The position numbers were made by a program, and so were the translations under genes. Below are positions 28,045 through 36,344 of a stretch of 64,000 nt of DNA, one piece after another; the stretch's first letter is position 1; each line of letters starts with the position of its first letter. Under the pieces are notes generated by a model. It worked only from the letters and a program-made list of their open reading frames with translations, was not told the origin of the DNA and did not search any database. The DNA comes from Pedobacter sp. ok626 (GTDB taxonomy: Bacteria; Bacteroidota; Bacteroidia; Sphingobacteriales; Sphingobacteriaceae): assembly GCF_900100435.1 (NCBI RefSeq), contig NZ_FNEX01000007.1, positions 222,645-286,644 on the forward strand, in the 5' to 3' direction.

Positions 28045-28815
28045 ATGAAACACATACCTACCCTAATTATCTACCTATTGTTGACCATAAACTCCCTAAA
28101 AGCGCAAAATGTAAGATTTATCAATCAGGGTGTTATCGAATTTGAGCGCTCTGTAAATACGCATGCTATTTTAAAAAAGATGCTAGGAAACCAAGGCAGC
28201 AGTATCGCTTCTGATGCTTACGAGCATTACAAAAGTTCTCAGCCACAGTTTAAAAAACTAGTCAGCACCTTACATTTTGCAGAGAATAAAACACTTTTCA
28301 GTCCCATTGCTACCGAAACTACGGGGATTAGCTTTATCCAGATTCCTTTTGGCACACAAGACAATATTACCTATACCGATCTGAATACAGGTTTATTTAC
28401 CACGCAAAAAAAGTTCTTTGAAGAAACCTTTCTGTTGAAAGATACGGTCAGAAAGATTAATTGGAAATTAACGACCGAAATGCGCAACATCGCGGGTTAT
28501 GAATGCCGCAGGGCAAATGCGATTGTCGCCGATTCGATTTATATCGTGGCCTTTTACACTGATAAAATTCCGGTTTCGGGTGGACCAGAGTCTTTTACCG
28601 GTTTACCGGGGATGATACTTGGTCTGGCTATGCCCCATGAACATGTAACTTGGTTTGCCACAAAAATAACAGACCGTCCCGTTAGCCCAAATGAACTAAA
28701 AGCCCCTGCTAAAGGCAAACCAAAGGATCTTAAAGGTCTTAAGGAAGCCATAGGCAATTTTGCCGCAAAATCTGGTAATTGGGGGAAACCTTTACTAAAA
28801 ACACTAATCCTTTAA
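28045..28815 (+). CDS. GLPGLI family protein
   Basis: This is a 256-residue exported protein with a signal peptide (I-I-Y-L-L-L-T-I-N-S-L-K-A-Q). The family motif appears as F-T-G-L-P-G-M-I-L-G-L in the C-terminal half, with the usual preceding G-Y-E-C-R-R-A and Y-I-V-A-F-Y-T-D. GLPGLI proteins are Bacteroidota-specific, periplasmic or outer-membrane associated, and often encoded next to a TonB-type barrel, as here (5-bp gap). Their biochemical role is not established. The stop overlaps the convergent response-regulator gene by 4 bp. Confidence 0.88.
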   Translation: MKHIPTLIIYLLLTINSLKAQNVRFINQGVIEFERSVNTHAILKKMLGNQGSSIASDAYEHYKSSQPQFKKLVSTLHFAENKTLFSPIATETTGISFIQIPFGTQDNITYTDLNTGLFTTQKKFFEETFLLKDTVRKINWKLTTEMRNIAGYECRRANAIVADSIYIVAFYTDKIPVSGGPESFTGLPGMILGLAMPHEHVTWFATKITDRPVSPNELKAPAKGKPKDLKGLKEAIGNFAAKSGNWGKPLLKTLIL

Positions 28816-29507
28816 TTTACCAGCAACTTATAGCCTTTACCGTGTACATTCAGGATCTCCACTTTAGGATCATCCCTCAAATACTTCCTCAATTTACTTA
28901 AAAAAACATCCATACTACGACCATTAAAATAATTATCATCATGCCAGATGCTTAACAATGCTTCTTCACGGGTAAGTACAGCATTCTTTTTAAGACAAAG
29001 CAAGCGCAACAATTCGGCTTCTTTGGTCGATAGCTTTTGTTGAAATCCGTTGAAATGAATCAACTGTGTGGTATAGTCGAAAGTATAATCACCTATTTGA
29101 AACTGTGTTTGTGCAGGTCCCGGATCAACCTGCTCCTTTACTGCAACACGTTTCAATAGAGCATTTATACGCAGTAGCAATTCCTCAATCCTAAACGGCT
29201 TTGTAATGTAATCATCACCACCAAGATCATAAGCAGAAGCTTTATCTTCCATCATGGCCTTGGCTGTAGCGAAAATTATAGGCACATCCTGATTAATCTT
29301 TCTAATCTCTTTACCTAATGTAAAACCGTCCTTTTTTGGCATCATTACATCCAAAATACAAAGATCAAACTCTTGTTTACTAAATGCCCTCAATCCTTCT
29401 TCCCCATCAGTACATAGTACTACATCAAATTTCCCTTTTAACTGAAGGTAGTCCTGCAAAAGCAACCCAAGATTAGGATCATCTTCTACCAATAAAATTC
29501 TTTTCAT
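28812..29507 (-). CDS. OmpR-family response regulator (RprY-like)
   Basis: This is a 231-residue regulator. The receiver domain has E8-D9-D10, phosphoacceptor D53 in C-I-L-D-V-M-M-P and T-K-P-F; a winged-helix Trans_reg_C domain covers about 130-230 (L-S-T-K-E-A-E-L-L-R-L-L, V-L-T-R-E-E-A-L, R-S-M-D-V-F-L-S-K-L-R-K-Y-L). It overlaps the kinase gene by one base (TAATG), so the two are translationally coupled. Target genes are not shown by the window. Confidence 0.93.
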   Translation of the reverse strand: MKRILLVEDDPNLGLLLQDYLQLKGKFDVVLCTDGEEGLRAFSKQEFDLCILDVMMPKKDGFTLGKEIRKINQDVPIIFATAKAMMEDKASAYDLGGDDYITKPFRIEELLLRINALLKRVAVKEQVDPGPAQTQFQIGDYTFDYTTQLIHFNGFQQKLSTKEAELLRLLCLKKNAVLTREEALLSIWHDDNYFNGRSMDVFLSKLRKYLRDDPKVEILNVHGKGYKLLVN

Positions 29508-31342
29508 TAGTTGTGGTTTAGTGGTAAATTTATCTCAAATGTAGTTCCTTTATCTTTCTCACTGTGCACTTTTATGCTGCCGTTCATTTGTTCTACAATA
29601 TCCTGTACATAATTAAGACCGAGACCAAAGCCCTTTACGTCATGTAAATTACCGGTTGGCACCCTATAAAATTGATCAAAAATACGCTTGGTGTGTTCCT
29701 TGGTCATACCAATACCTTGATCTGCAATCTCAATAGTCAGCATTTTATCCGTACTCCTGGTGGTTATCGTGATATCAGGATCGTTGGCGCTATACTTATT
29801 GGCATTGTCGACCAGGTTAAAAAATACATTAGAGAGATGCAACTCATCCCCATACACCCTATCATGACTGGCATTTAGGTTTAATGTAACCTTTGCATTT
29901 TTCTTTTGCAGCTGCAGACTCATGCTATCCACCACCGCCGAAATCAGATCGTGGATATTAACTTCTCTATGCTCTAGCTTTAACTCTTTCTTTTCCAGTC
30001 GGGCAATACTTAGCACGCGTTCTATATGATTGCCCAATCGCACATTCTCATCGTAAATAATACCGGCAAGCCTGCTTATCCGACTTTTATCTGCTACTAC
30101 CTCCGGATCTTTCAGTGCCTCACTGGCAATCATAATGGTAGCCACAGGGGTCTTAAACTCGTGGGTCATATTATTAATGAAGTCGGTCTTCATTTCAGAA
30201 ATTTTCTTCTGCTTTAATATCGCATAAATCGTATAGGCAAAGATAAAAATCAGCACCAGCAATAATCCCGCAGAAGAGGCCATAGTAGCCCACATATTGC
30301 TAAGAATTAACGAATTCTTATTGGGAAAGTACAAGTACAACATTCCCGGATCACGAAACACCTCATTACTAAATAAAGCTGTGCGATAAGTATTTTCAGG
30401 CAAAACATCCGCTTGAGCGTTGGAAACCTTCTGATAAAGAACAGAATCTTTATTCGCCAATTTTAACCAAAAATCATACGTCAAACTCACATTTCGATTT
30501 TGCAACTCCTTTTTAATCAAGGTATCTAATGCGTCTATGGATACCCGTTGATTGATCGGTACATATACCTGACGCATTTCTTTCGCCACATCTTCCAGGT
30601 AATTCAAATTTGCCCCTTCCAAAGCTACCGTATCCTGCATCAAATCTTTTAGCCCTTCCTGATATCGCTGAGCCGCGGTTCTATCCTCTATCTTAAATTT
30701 AAGTGCTAGCTCAGGTGTCACTCTTTCTAGTGTTACCGTTATCGGGTTAAGGTTTTGAGGATTATAAGCGAGATACCTTATACTGTCGGCCAGATGATCT
30801 GGCGCTAACGTAAATGTGGAAGATTTTCTAGACACAACAGTTTGATTCACATTGCCGCGTACATTTCCAAAAGCATCCACTCCAAAATCAACCTGAACCT
30901 GTAAGGAGGTTTTCCCTTTATTATTTACATTCGAAATTTCCTGATATACCTCTTCACTGATCAGCTCCGGTTTCAGAAAAGTAACCCTAACAATACTATC
31001 TCGCATATTCAGGTCGGTAATTACCTTCTTTTGCTGCTCCCGTTTCCTTCGAATTTCCTGCTCCTTAAATTGCTCCTTAAAATCGATGATTCGCTGCGCC
31101 TTATCCCTAAAATCACGCTCGCGTTCTTTTCTTACCTCGAAATCTTTTTTAGTGATGTGAACCGCAGCATAGCGCCTTTGCACTTTATTTACAACGGCAT
31201 TTAAGGCTTGCTGTACATCCTGTTCAAAAAGTTGAGATTTTAGATTATAAGCCTCCCTGATGTAATACAATTGCATTACAAACACCCCTAGCAATGCTAT
31301 GGTCATTAGTCCGGTAATTAGCCAAAGGCTCCTTTTCTTCAT
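29507..31342 (-). CDS. Sensor histidine kinase (RprX-like)
   Basis: I use the ATG at 31342, giving 611 residues; a TTG 54 bases upstream would only add a poor N-terminus. The first membrane segment (about 5-25) and a second (about 355-380) bracket a large charged periplasmic sensor region, very Lys/Arg/Glu-rich at 70-115. HisKA has H394 in N-N-M-T-H-E-F-K-T-P, followed by HATPase_c with N-box D-N-A-N-K-Y and G-F-G-L-G-L. It pairs with the OmpR-type regulator downstream. The stimulus is unknown. Confidence 0.9.
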   Translation of the reverse strand: MKKRSLWLITGLMTIALLGVFVMQLYYIREAYNLKSQLFEQDVQQALNAVVNKVQRRYAAVHITKKDFEVRKERERDFRDKAQRIIDFKEQFKEQEIRRKREQQKKVITDLNMRDSIVRVTFLKPELISEEVYQEISNVNNKGKTSLQVQVDFGVDAFGNVRGNVNQTVVSRKSSTFTLAPDHLADSIRYLAYNPQNLNPITVTLERVTPELALKFKIEDRTAAQRYQEGLKDLMQDTVALEGANLNYLEDVAKEMRQVYVPINQRVSIDALDTLIKKELQNRNVSLTYDFWLKLANKDSVLYQKVSNAQADVLPENTYRTALFSNEVFRDPGMLYLYFPNKNSLILSNMWATMASSAGLLLVLIFIFAYTIYAILKQKKISEMKTDFINNMTHEFKTPVATIMIASEALKDPEVVADKSRISRLAGIIYDENVRLGNHIERVLSIARLEKKELKLEHREVNIHDLISAVVDSMSLQLQKKNAKVTLNLNASHDRVYGDELHLSNVFFNLVDNANKYSANDPDITITTRSTDKMLTIEIADQGIGMTKEHTKRIFDQFYRVPTGNLHDVKGFGLGLNYVQDIVEQMNGSIKVHSEKDKGTTFEINLPLNHN

Positions 31343-31427
31343 TATAGATTTAATCAAAAATAAAGAAGCATTCACAGAAAACGCCTTATTTAACAAATTT
31401 TAACACGGAATTGACGGCTATCTTTTC

Positions 31428-31454
31428 AATTGTCGCCGCAGTACGGCGACAATT
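31428..31454. repeat. Perfect 11-bp inverted repeat upstream of the kinase gene
   Basis: AATTGTCGCCG and CGGCGACAATT are exact reverse complements around a 5-base loop (CAGTA). No T-run follows on either strand, so it is not a standard terminator. It lies 86 bp upstream of the kinase ATG and downstream of the DUF3127 terminator, so it could be an operator for the two-component operon or a 5'-UTR hairpin. Confidence 0.6.
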
Positions 31455-31484
31455 CGTTCATTAAGAAATAGCTAAAATCCAAGC

Positions 31485-31518
31485 CAAAAAAAAATGCCGG
31501 AAGGTATTTCCGGCATAA
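31485..31518 (-). terminator. Terminator of the DUF3127 gene
   Basis: On the minus strand the hairpin ATGCCGGAAA-tacc-TTCCGGCAT is followed by nine T. It stands 30 bp after the stop codon of the DUF3127 gene at 31548. Confidence 0.87.
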
Positions 31519-31547
31519 TTGTAAATTTGTTTGCTTAAAAAAAGCTC

Positions 31548-31916
31548 TTAGAAAGGAAGATCATCTTCCTCGCCCGGTGCGCTGTTTAAATCAGCTGGTG
31601 GGGCATATGCTGGAGTAGAAGCGGCGGCTGCACCTGGTGTTAATGCATTGATACGCCATACTACCAAACTGTTGAAATAAGATGTTTTTCCGGTTTTATC
31701 AGTCCACGGACGACCGCGTAAATTGAATGAAACTTCGATATCATCACCTTGTTTCAAGCTATCAAACAAAGCTGTTTTATCTTGTAAAGCCTCAAACCTG
31801 ATGTATTCAGGATAAGTAGGGTTTTCTGCATATTCTATAATCAGGTCTCTTTTCTTAAAAGTCTCGCTCACCTGTTGTAATGCACCGATTTCATGCACTT
31901 TTCCTTTTATTTCCAT
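31548..31916 (-). CDS. DUF3127 protein, OB-fold-like with SSB-type acidic tail
   Basis: This is a 122-residue protein. The N-terminal 90 residues look like an OB-fold of the DUF3127 family (G-K-V-H-E-I-G at 4-10, K-K-R-D-L-I-I-E-Y, and N-S-L-V-V-W-R-I). A Pro/Ala-rich linker leads to the last residues E-E-D-D-L-P-F, closely like the D-D-D-I-P-F tip by which single-stranded-DNA-binding protein recruits repair and replication partners. An ssDNA- or RNA-binding role with partner docking is plausible but untested. It is a single gene divergent from the rRNA methyltransferase gene. Confidence 0.82.
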   Translation of the reverse strand: MEIKGKVHEIGALQQVSETFKKRDLIIEYAENPTYPEYIRFEALQDKTALFDSLKQGDDIEVSFNLRGRPWTDKTGKTSYFNSLVVWRINALTPGAAAASTPAYAPPADLNSAPGEEDDLPF

Positions 31917-31988
31917 AACAAATACTCGTTTATTCTACTACAAAGTTCAAATCTCTATATTTTTATTGATAACTTCGCACAATAAATT

Positions 31989-33176
31989 ATGCAAGTTTTC
32001 CACACAAAAAGTAAGGTTATTATAACCTGCAATAAGCGCCTTTCTCCTTATTTATTAGGGGAGGTTAAAGACCTGGGTTATGAAATCGTAAGAGATTTCC
32101 CTACAGGCGTAGAACTGAACATCACCCTGTCTGAATGCATTAAGCTAAACCTTAATCTAAGGTGTGCGAGTCAGATTTTATACTGCTTGAAGAGCTTCAA
32201 GGCTAATAATCCAGAAGAATTGTATCGCGAGATGGTGGATATGGCATGGGAAGAACTCATCGATTTTTCAGGTTATTTCTCTGTAACTTCAAATGTGGAT
32301 AACCCAACCATTACTACGCCACTTTTTGCCAACTTAAAGGTAAAAGATGCTATAGTTGACAGGATTAAAGAAAAAAAAGGCATCCGCCCAAATTCGGGTT
32401 CTGATGCCAATAAAGCAGTAGTACACCTATACTGGAAAGACAGTGAAGCTGACATATTTATCGATACTTCTGGAGAAACACTAGCTAAACATGGTTACCG
32501 CAAGATCCCAGGAAAAGCACCCATGCTTGAAGCATTGGCCGCAGCCGTGGTATTGAGCACTAAGTGGGATCAAAAATCACCTTTCGTAAATCCAATGTGT
32601 GGTTCTGGAACATTGGCTATTGAGGCCGCCTTGATCGCGACTAACCGTCGCCCTGGATTATTCCGCATGAATTATGGTTTCATGCACATCATGGGATATG
32701 ACGAACAAGTGTTTTTTACCGAACGCAGAATATTAAAAGATCAAGTAATCAAAAACGTTGATCTACAAATCATAGCTACAGATTTATCTGACGATGCAGT
32801 TGACATCAGTCGAAAAAATGCTAAAACTGCAGGTGTAGATACACTGATCACTTTTGAAGTTTGCGATTTTGCGGACACTCAGGTTCCTGAAGGTGCAAAA
32901 GGTGTTGTCGTATTTAACCCTGAATATGGGGAGCGATTGGGTGTACACTCTAAATTAGAGGCAACTTACAAACGCATGGGTGATTTCATGAAGCAGTATT
33001 GCAAAGGTTATTCTGGCTATATATTCACAGGAAACCCTGATCTAGCTAAAAAGATTGGCCTAAAAGCCGACCGCAAAGTAGAATTTTACAATGGAAAGTT
33101 GGATTGCCGCATGCTAGAATACGAATTGTATGACGGCAGCAGAAGACCTGATGACGAGAGACCAGTTAAACCATAA
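31989..33176 (+). CDS. THUMP-domain class I RNA methyltransferase (RlmL/RlmK-like)
   Basis: This is a 395-residue protein. A THUMP RNA-binding domain (about 45-155) is followed by a Rossmann methyltransferase: F-V-N-P-M-C-G-S-G-T-L-A-I-E-A-A as the SAM-binding motif and V-F-N-P-E-Y-G-E-R-L as the catalytic N-P-x-Y motif (Glu at the third position where Pro is common). It probably makes an N2-methylguanosine in 23S rRNA, as the RlmL N-terminal half does. It is half the length of E. coli RlmL, lacking the RlmK part. The stop is 4 bp from the convergent toxin gene. Confidence 0.87.
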   Translation: MQVFHTKSKVIITCNKRLSPYLLGEVKDLGYEIVRDFPTGVELNITLSECIKLNLNLRCASQILYCLKSFKANNPEELYREMVDMAWEELIDFSGYFSVTSNVDNPTITTPLFANLKVKDAIVDRIKEKKGIRPNSGSDANKAVVHLYWKDSEADIFIDTSGETLAKHGYRKIPGKAPMLEALAAAVVLSTKWDQKSPFVNPMCGSGTLAIEAALIATNRRPGLFRMNYGFMHIMGYDEQVFFTERRILKDQVIKNVDLQIIATDLSDDAVDISRKNAKTAGVDTLITFEVCDFADTQVPEGAKGVVVFNPEYGERLGVHSKLEATYKRMGDFMKQYCKGYSGYIFTGNPDLAKKIGLKADRKVEFYNGKLDCRMLEYELYDGSRRPDDERPVKP

Positions 33177-33180
33177 ATTA

Positions 33181-33441
33181 TCAATCATAATGAAATCTTA
33201 GAGCAAAAACGGTAATCGTATTTTGCTCTACTTTATAAATCAATCGGTGTTCTTTATTGATCCTTCTAGACCACCATCCACTCCAACTATGTTTTAATGC
33301 TTCGGGCTTACCCGTTCCAGAATATGGGGTAAGTTCAATGGAGGCTAATAAATCTCTGATTTTCTTAAGAATATTTGTATTCCCGCTTTTCTTCCAATAT
33401 TCCAAATCGTCAAGCGCTGAGGGCATGAAGATTATTTCCAT
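33181..33441 (-). CDS. yoeB: Txe/YoeB family toxin (mRNA endoribonuclease)
   Basis: This is an 86-residue RelE-fold toxin with the YoeB catalytic set at matching positions: E47, R66 in E-H-R-L-I-Y and H84-Y85 in the C-terminal R-F-H-Y-D. YoeB binds the ribosome and cleaves mRNA in the A site. The antitoxin gene lies immediately upstream on the same strand and overlaps by 10 bp, the usual translational coupling. Active-site conservation suggests the toxin is functional. Confidence 0.9.
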   Translation of the reverse strand: MEIIFMPSALDDLEYWKKSGNTNILKKIRDLLASIELTPYSGTGKPEALKHSWSGWWSRRINKEHRLIYKVEQNTITVFALRFHYD

Positions 33442-33650
33442 ATATCGTCAAGACGGACTTTAGTCCCTTTGCCTTCTCTCTCTTCATTTTTTGCAGCATC
33501 AAGATGTTTCACCATAGCCTTGCTAGATGAAATCAATTCAGTATCGTCATTGATCGATTCTACTTTATAAGTCAAACCCAAAGCATCCAAAAAGGTCTTT
33601 ACCTCCTTCTCAGTTTTTTTGTCCTTGATCTTAACCGTTAAAGTATTCAT
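33432..33650 (-). CDS. YoeB-associated antitoxin (DUF2683-like)
   Basis: I choose the ATG at 33650, giving 72 residues; a longer frame up to 33725 adds a basic stretch with no support. The N-terminus (M-N-T-L-T-V-K-I) looks like a short DNA-binding or dimerising strand, followed by helices and an acidic/basic C-terminal tail ending D-D-I-W-K that would wrap the toxin. It is not a clear YefM/Phd protein; it resembles the DUF2683-type antitoxins found with YoeB in Bacteroidota. It probably represses the pair. Confidence 0.78.
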   Translation of the reverse strand: MNTLTVKIKDKKTEKEVKTFLDALGLTYKVESINDDTELISSSKAMVKHLDAAKNEEREGKGTKVRLDDIWK

Positions 33651-33860
33651 AGTAACAAAATTACTAATATTTATTCTATTTTTTTTCAAAGACCTCCCTA
33701 CTGATCGAACAAAAATACTCCTCATAACTAAACGTTTAATTAAAATATAATACTAATCGTAATTTATGCAAAGTCATAGGTCCGCTCCACATTTTAGAAA
33801 GATTATTTTTCACGAGCCATCCCTTTCGTATGAATCAATATCTTTGTAAAAAACACAATC

Positions 33861-34508
33861 ATGGACCAAATCATAGAAAAAACCATACAATTTGTTAAGC
33901 AAACTCTGTCAAATGCTGAGGCCGGTCACGACTGGTTTCACATAGAACGGGTTTATAAAAATGCACTAAGTATTAATTCGTCAGAAAAAGCTGACGAATT
34001 AATTGTTGCACTTGCAGCCTTACTCCATGATATTGCAGATGCTAAATTTAACAATGGTGACGAAGAAATTGGGCCAAGAATAGCGGGCGACTTTTTAACT
34101 TCCCTGAACCTCGAGCCATCCATTATTGAGCACGTACAGCAAATTATTAGAAATTTGAGTTACAAAGCCAGTTTAGGCGAAGTCACTTTTAAGTCTGTTG
34201 AACTAGACGTTGTTCAGGATGCAGACCGATTAGATGCCATTGGCGCCATCGGAATCGCCCGTGCTTTTACCTATGGTGGTTATAAAAACAGGATTTTATA
34301 TGATCCTGAAATAAAACCTGAGCTCAATATGAGCAAGGAAGCCTACAAAAACTCAAATGGCCCCACTATAAACCATTTCTACGAAAAACTATTAAAGCTA
34401 AAAGACCTGATGAAGACCTCGACAGGCAAAAAAATTGCCCAAAAACGCCATGATTTTATGCTGATTTACCTGGAGCAGTTTTATAATGAATGCGAAGGAA
34501 AAATTTAA
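33861..34508 (+). CDS. HD-domain phosphohydrolase
   Basis: This is a 215-residue cytosolic protein. Metal ligands of the HD superfamily are visible: H-D-W-F-H at about 22-26, the central L-L-H-D-I-A-D-A at about 54-61 and V-V-Q-D-A-D-R-L-D-A-I-G at about 115-126. The pattern matches the YedJ-like branch with unknown phosphomonoester or nucleotide substrate. It precedes the PhoR-like gene by 72 bp on the same strand; a functional link is unproven. Confidence 0.86.
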   Translation: MDQIIEKTIQFVKQTLSNAEAGHDWFHIERVYKNALSINSSEKADELIVALAALLHDIADAKFNNGDEEIGPRIAGDFLTSLNLEPSIIEHVQQIIRNLSYKASLGEVTFKSVELDVVQDADRLDAIGAIGIARAFTYGGYKNRILYDPEIKPELNMSKEAYKNSNGPTINHFYEKLLKLKDLMKTSTGKKIAQKRHDFMLIYLEQFYNECEGKI

Positions 34509-34580
34509 CGTACAATTAAAATATATCTTGTAAATTGCTCTCAGTCTAAGCAAGTGCTCTTACTGTAAAAATTTATAAGA

Positions 34581-35606
34581 ATGAAGTTAAGTATATTGGT
34601 GTTAATTACTGCCTTTGCAGTGGGCCTTTCTATCGGCCTGGTGAATTTCTATTTTCAAAAGGACTTGTATTATATGCTGGTTTCCTTTGCAGTTACTTTC
34701 ATTACCAGTTTTGTTGTTTTCTATTACCTGATTGAGAAGTATATCTATTCTAAAATAGTCCTGATCTATAAAATGATCCATAATTTGAAATTAGGTAAAG
34801 ACCTTAAAGACGCTTTAGGCGAATATGTAAGTTCCGATCCAATCAATGATGTGGAACAAGAAGTAAAAGAGTGGGCGGGTGCTAAGAAAAGAGAAATTGA
34901 GGTCTTGAAAAAGCAAGAACAGTTTAGAAGAGAATTCTTGTCCAACGTATCTCATGAATTTAAAACCCCATTATTTGCCATCCAAGGCTATATAGAAACA
35001 CTAAAAGATTGTTTAGTCGACGACCCGGATACCGCTGTTAAATTTTTAGGCAAAGCCGAAAAGAACGTTGAACGGTTAAGTTATCTGATCGATGATTTGG
35101 ATTCTATCTCGAAACTGGAAACCGGTGAGATTCCTATTAATTACGAGCGTTTCGACTTTGTTCCACTTGCCAGAGAAGTAATGGAAGGATTGGAAGATTC
35201 TGCAAAGAAAAGGCATATTACCCTTTCCTTTAAAGACAAGTATACTCATCCCGCCTATGTTAGGGCTGATCGTGAAAAAATCAGACAGGTATTAATCAAC
35301 CTGATCCACAATTCCTTAAAATATGGTAGAGAGCATGGGTCTACAGCGATAAAAATCTTTGAATTACATGATCAGTACCTAGTTGAGGTAACAGACGATG
35401 GTATTGGTATTGACGAAAAGCACCTTGCTCGTTTGTTTGAACGTTTCTACAGAATAGATTCTCATAGATCGAGAGAAGAAGGCGGTACAGGGCTTGGATT
35501 GGCTATTGTAAAGCATATTTTGGAGGCTCATGAACAAATTATATCCGTAAGAAGTACCTTGCAGATTGGAACAACCTTTGCCTTTACCCTTGAAAAGATT
35601 GGCTAA
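34581..35606 (+). CDS. phoR: PhoR-like sensor histidine kinase
   Basis: This is a 341-residue kinase. Two adjacent membrane segments (about 4-24 and 31-52) with almost no periplasmic loop precede a short cytoplasmic linker and HisKA with H125 in S-N-V-S-H-E-F-K-T-P. HATPase_c has N-box I-H-N-S-L-K-Y and G-G-T-G-L-G-L. The lack of a sensory periplasmic domain and the position next to phosphate-transport genes fit PhoR, which reads phosphate through the transporter and PhoU-like proteins. No response regulator gene is adjacent, so its partner lies elsewhere. The symbol rests on context as well as similarity. Confidence 0.8.
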   Translation: MKLSILVLITAFAVGLSIGLVNFYFQKDLYYMLVSFAVTFITSFVVFYYLIEKYIYSKIVLIYKMIHNLKLGKDLKDALGEYVSSDPINDVEQEVKEWAGAKKREIEVLKKQEQFRREFLSNVSHEFKTPLFAIQGYIETLKDCLVDDPDTAVKFLGKAEKNVERLSYLIDDLDSISKLETGEIPINYERFDFVPLAREVMEGLEDSAKKRHITLSFKDKYTHPAYVRADREKIRQVLINLIHNSLKYGREHGSTAIKIFELHDQYLVEVTDDGIGIDEKHLARLFERFYRIDSHRSREEGGTGLGLAIVKHILEAHEQIISVRSTLQIGTTFAFTLEKIG

Positions 35607-35632
35607 CAGGTTCTTCTATTTTAAAAAATATG

Positions 35633-35673
35633 TTAACACTTAACACTAACTTAACATTGCACTCATACTTTTG
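35633..35673 (+). promoter_or_regulatory. Pho-box-like direct repeats and -7 box before the DUF47-Pit operon
   Basis: TTAACA occurs at 35633, 35640 and 35651. The last two are exactly 11 bp apart (6-base repeat plus 5-base spacer), which matches the layout of the Bacillus PhoP box (TTAACA-like repeats with about 5-bp spacers) and the 11-bp period of E. coli Pho boxes. TACTTTTG at 35666-35673, a perfect TAnnTTTG -7 box, follows 9 bp later, with no TTTG -33 element, as expected for an activator-dependent promoter. Confidence 0.6.
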
Positions 35674-35692
35674 CATCATATTTTAAATTAAT

Positions 35693-36334
35693 ATGAATAG
35701 CATTTTTAAGTTCTTTACCCCGAAAGACAAGAAATTCCAGCCCTTATTTGAGCAGGCAGGGAGCAACGTATTAAAGATTTCTCAGGCTCTTTTGCTTGCG
35801 CTTAGCGCAACAGACCTGGAGAAAAGAAAAGAATACATTAAGGAGGTAGAACGTTTGGAGCATGTTGGAGACGACATTACCCATTCAATTTTTCTTGAAT
35901 TAAGTAAAAACTTTATCACTCCTTTCGACAGAGAGGATATCCACGCACTAGCTAGTGCTGTTGATGATATTGCAGATTATATTCACGCTTCGGCAAGCAA
36001 TATAGAATTATATAACGTAACCCATATTGGTGATGCAATGATCAAACTTGCAGAACTTTTAGTGGAGATGTGTATCGATTTGGAAAAAGCAATTAAAGAA
36101 TTAAGAAGCTTTAAAAACATTCGTGTTATTGCTGATGCCTGCGTACGTATCAACAGCGGTGAAAACCAAGCTGATTACGTTTGTAACCTGGCGATTGCCC
36201 GTTTGTTTGAATTCGAAACCAATGCGATCGAGCTAATTAAACAAAAAGAAGTGTTGCAAACCTTAGAATTGGCGACAGACAAATGTGAAGATGCAGCAAA
36301 CGTGCTGGAATCTATTTTGGTAAAGAACGCTTAA
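35693..36334 (+). CDS. DUF47 family PhoU-like protein
   Basis: This is a 213-residue all-helical protein of the PhoU/DUF47 group, with acidic metal-binding helices such as E-H-V-G-D-D-I-T-H and D-D-I-A-D-Y-I-H and a later K-C-E-D-A-A-N-V-L-E. Genes of this type sit directly before pit genes and are thought to gate or regulate the transporter. Here pit starts 10 bp downstream. It may also convey phosphate status to the PhoR-like kinase encoded upstream. Confidence 0.9.
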   Translation: MNSIFKFFTPKDKKFQPLFEQAGSNVLKISQALLLALSATDLEKRKEYIKEVERLEHVGDDITHSIFLELSKNFITPFDREDIHALASAVDDIADYIHASASNIELYNVTHIGDAMIKLAELLVEMCIDLEKAIKELRSFKNIRVIADACVRINSGENQADYVCNLAIARLFEFETNAIELIKQKEVLQTLELATDKCEDAANVLESILVKNA

Positions 36335-36344
36335 AAAAAACGAA

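Noticed and set aside
31343..31396. TTG-initiated extension of the RprX-like kinase
   Set aside because: The ATG at 31342 gives the usual short basic N-terminus before the first membrane segment.
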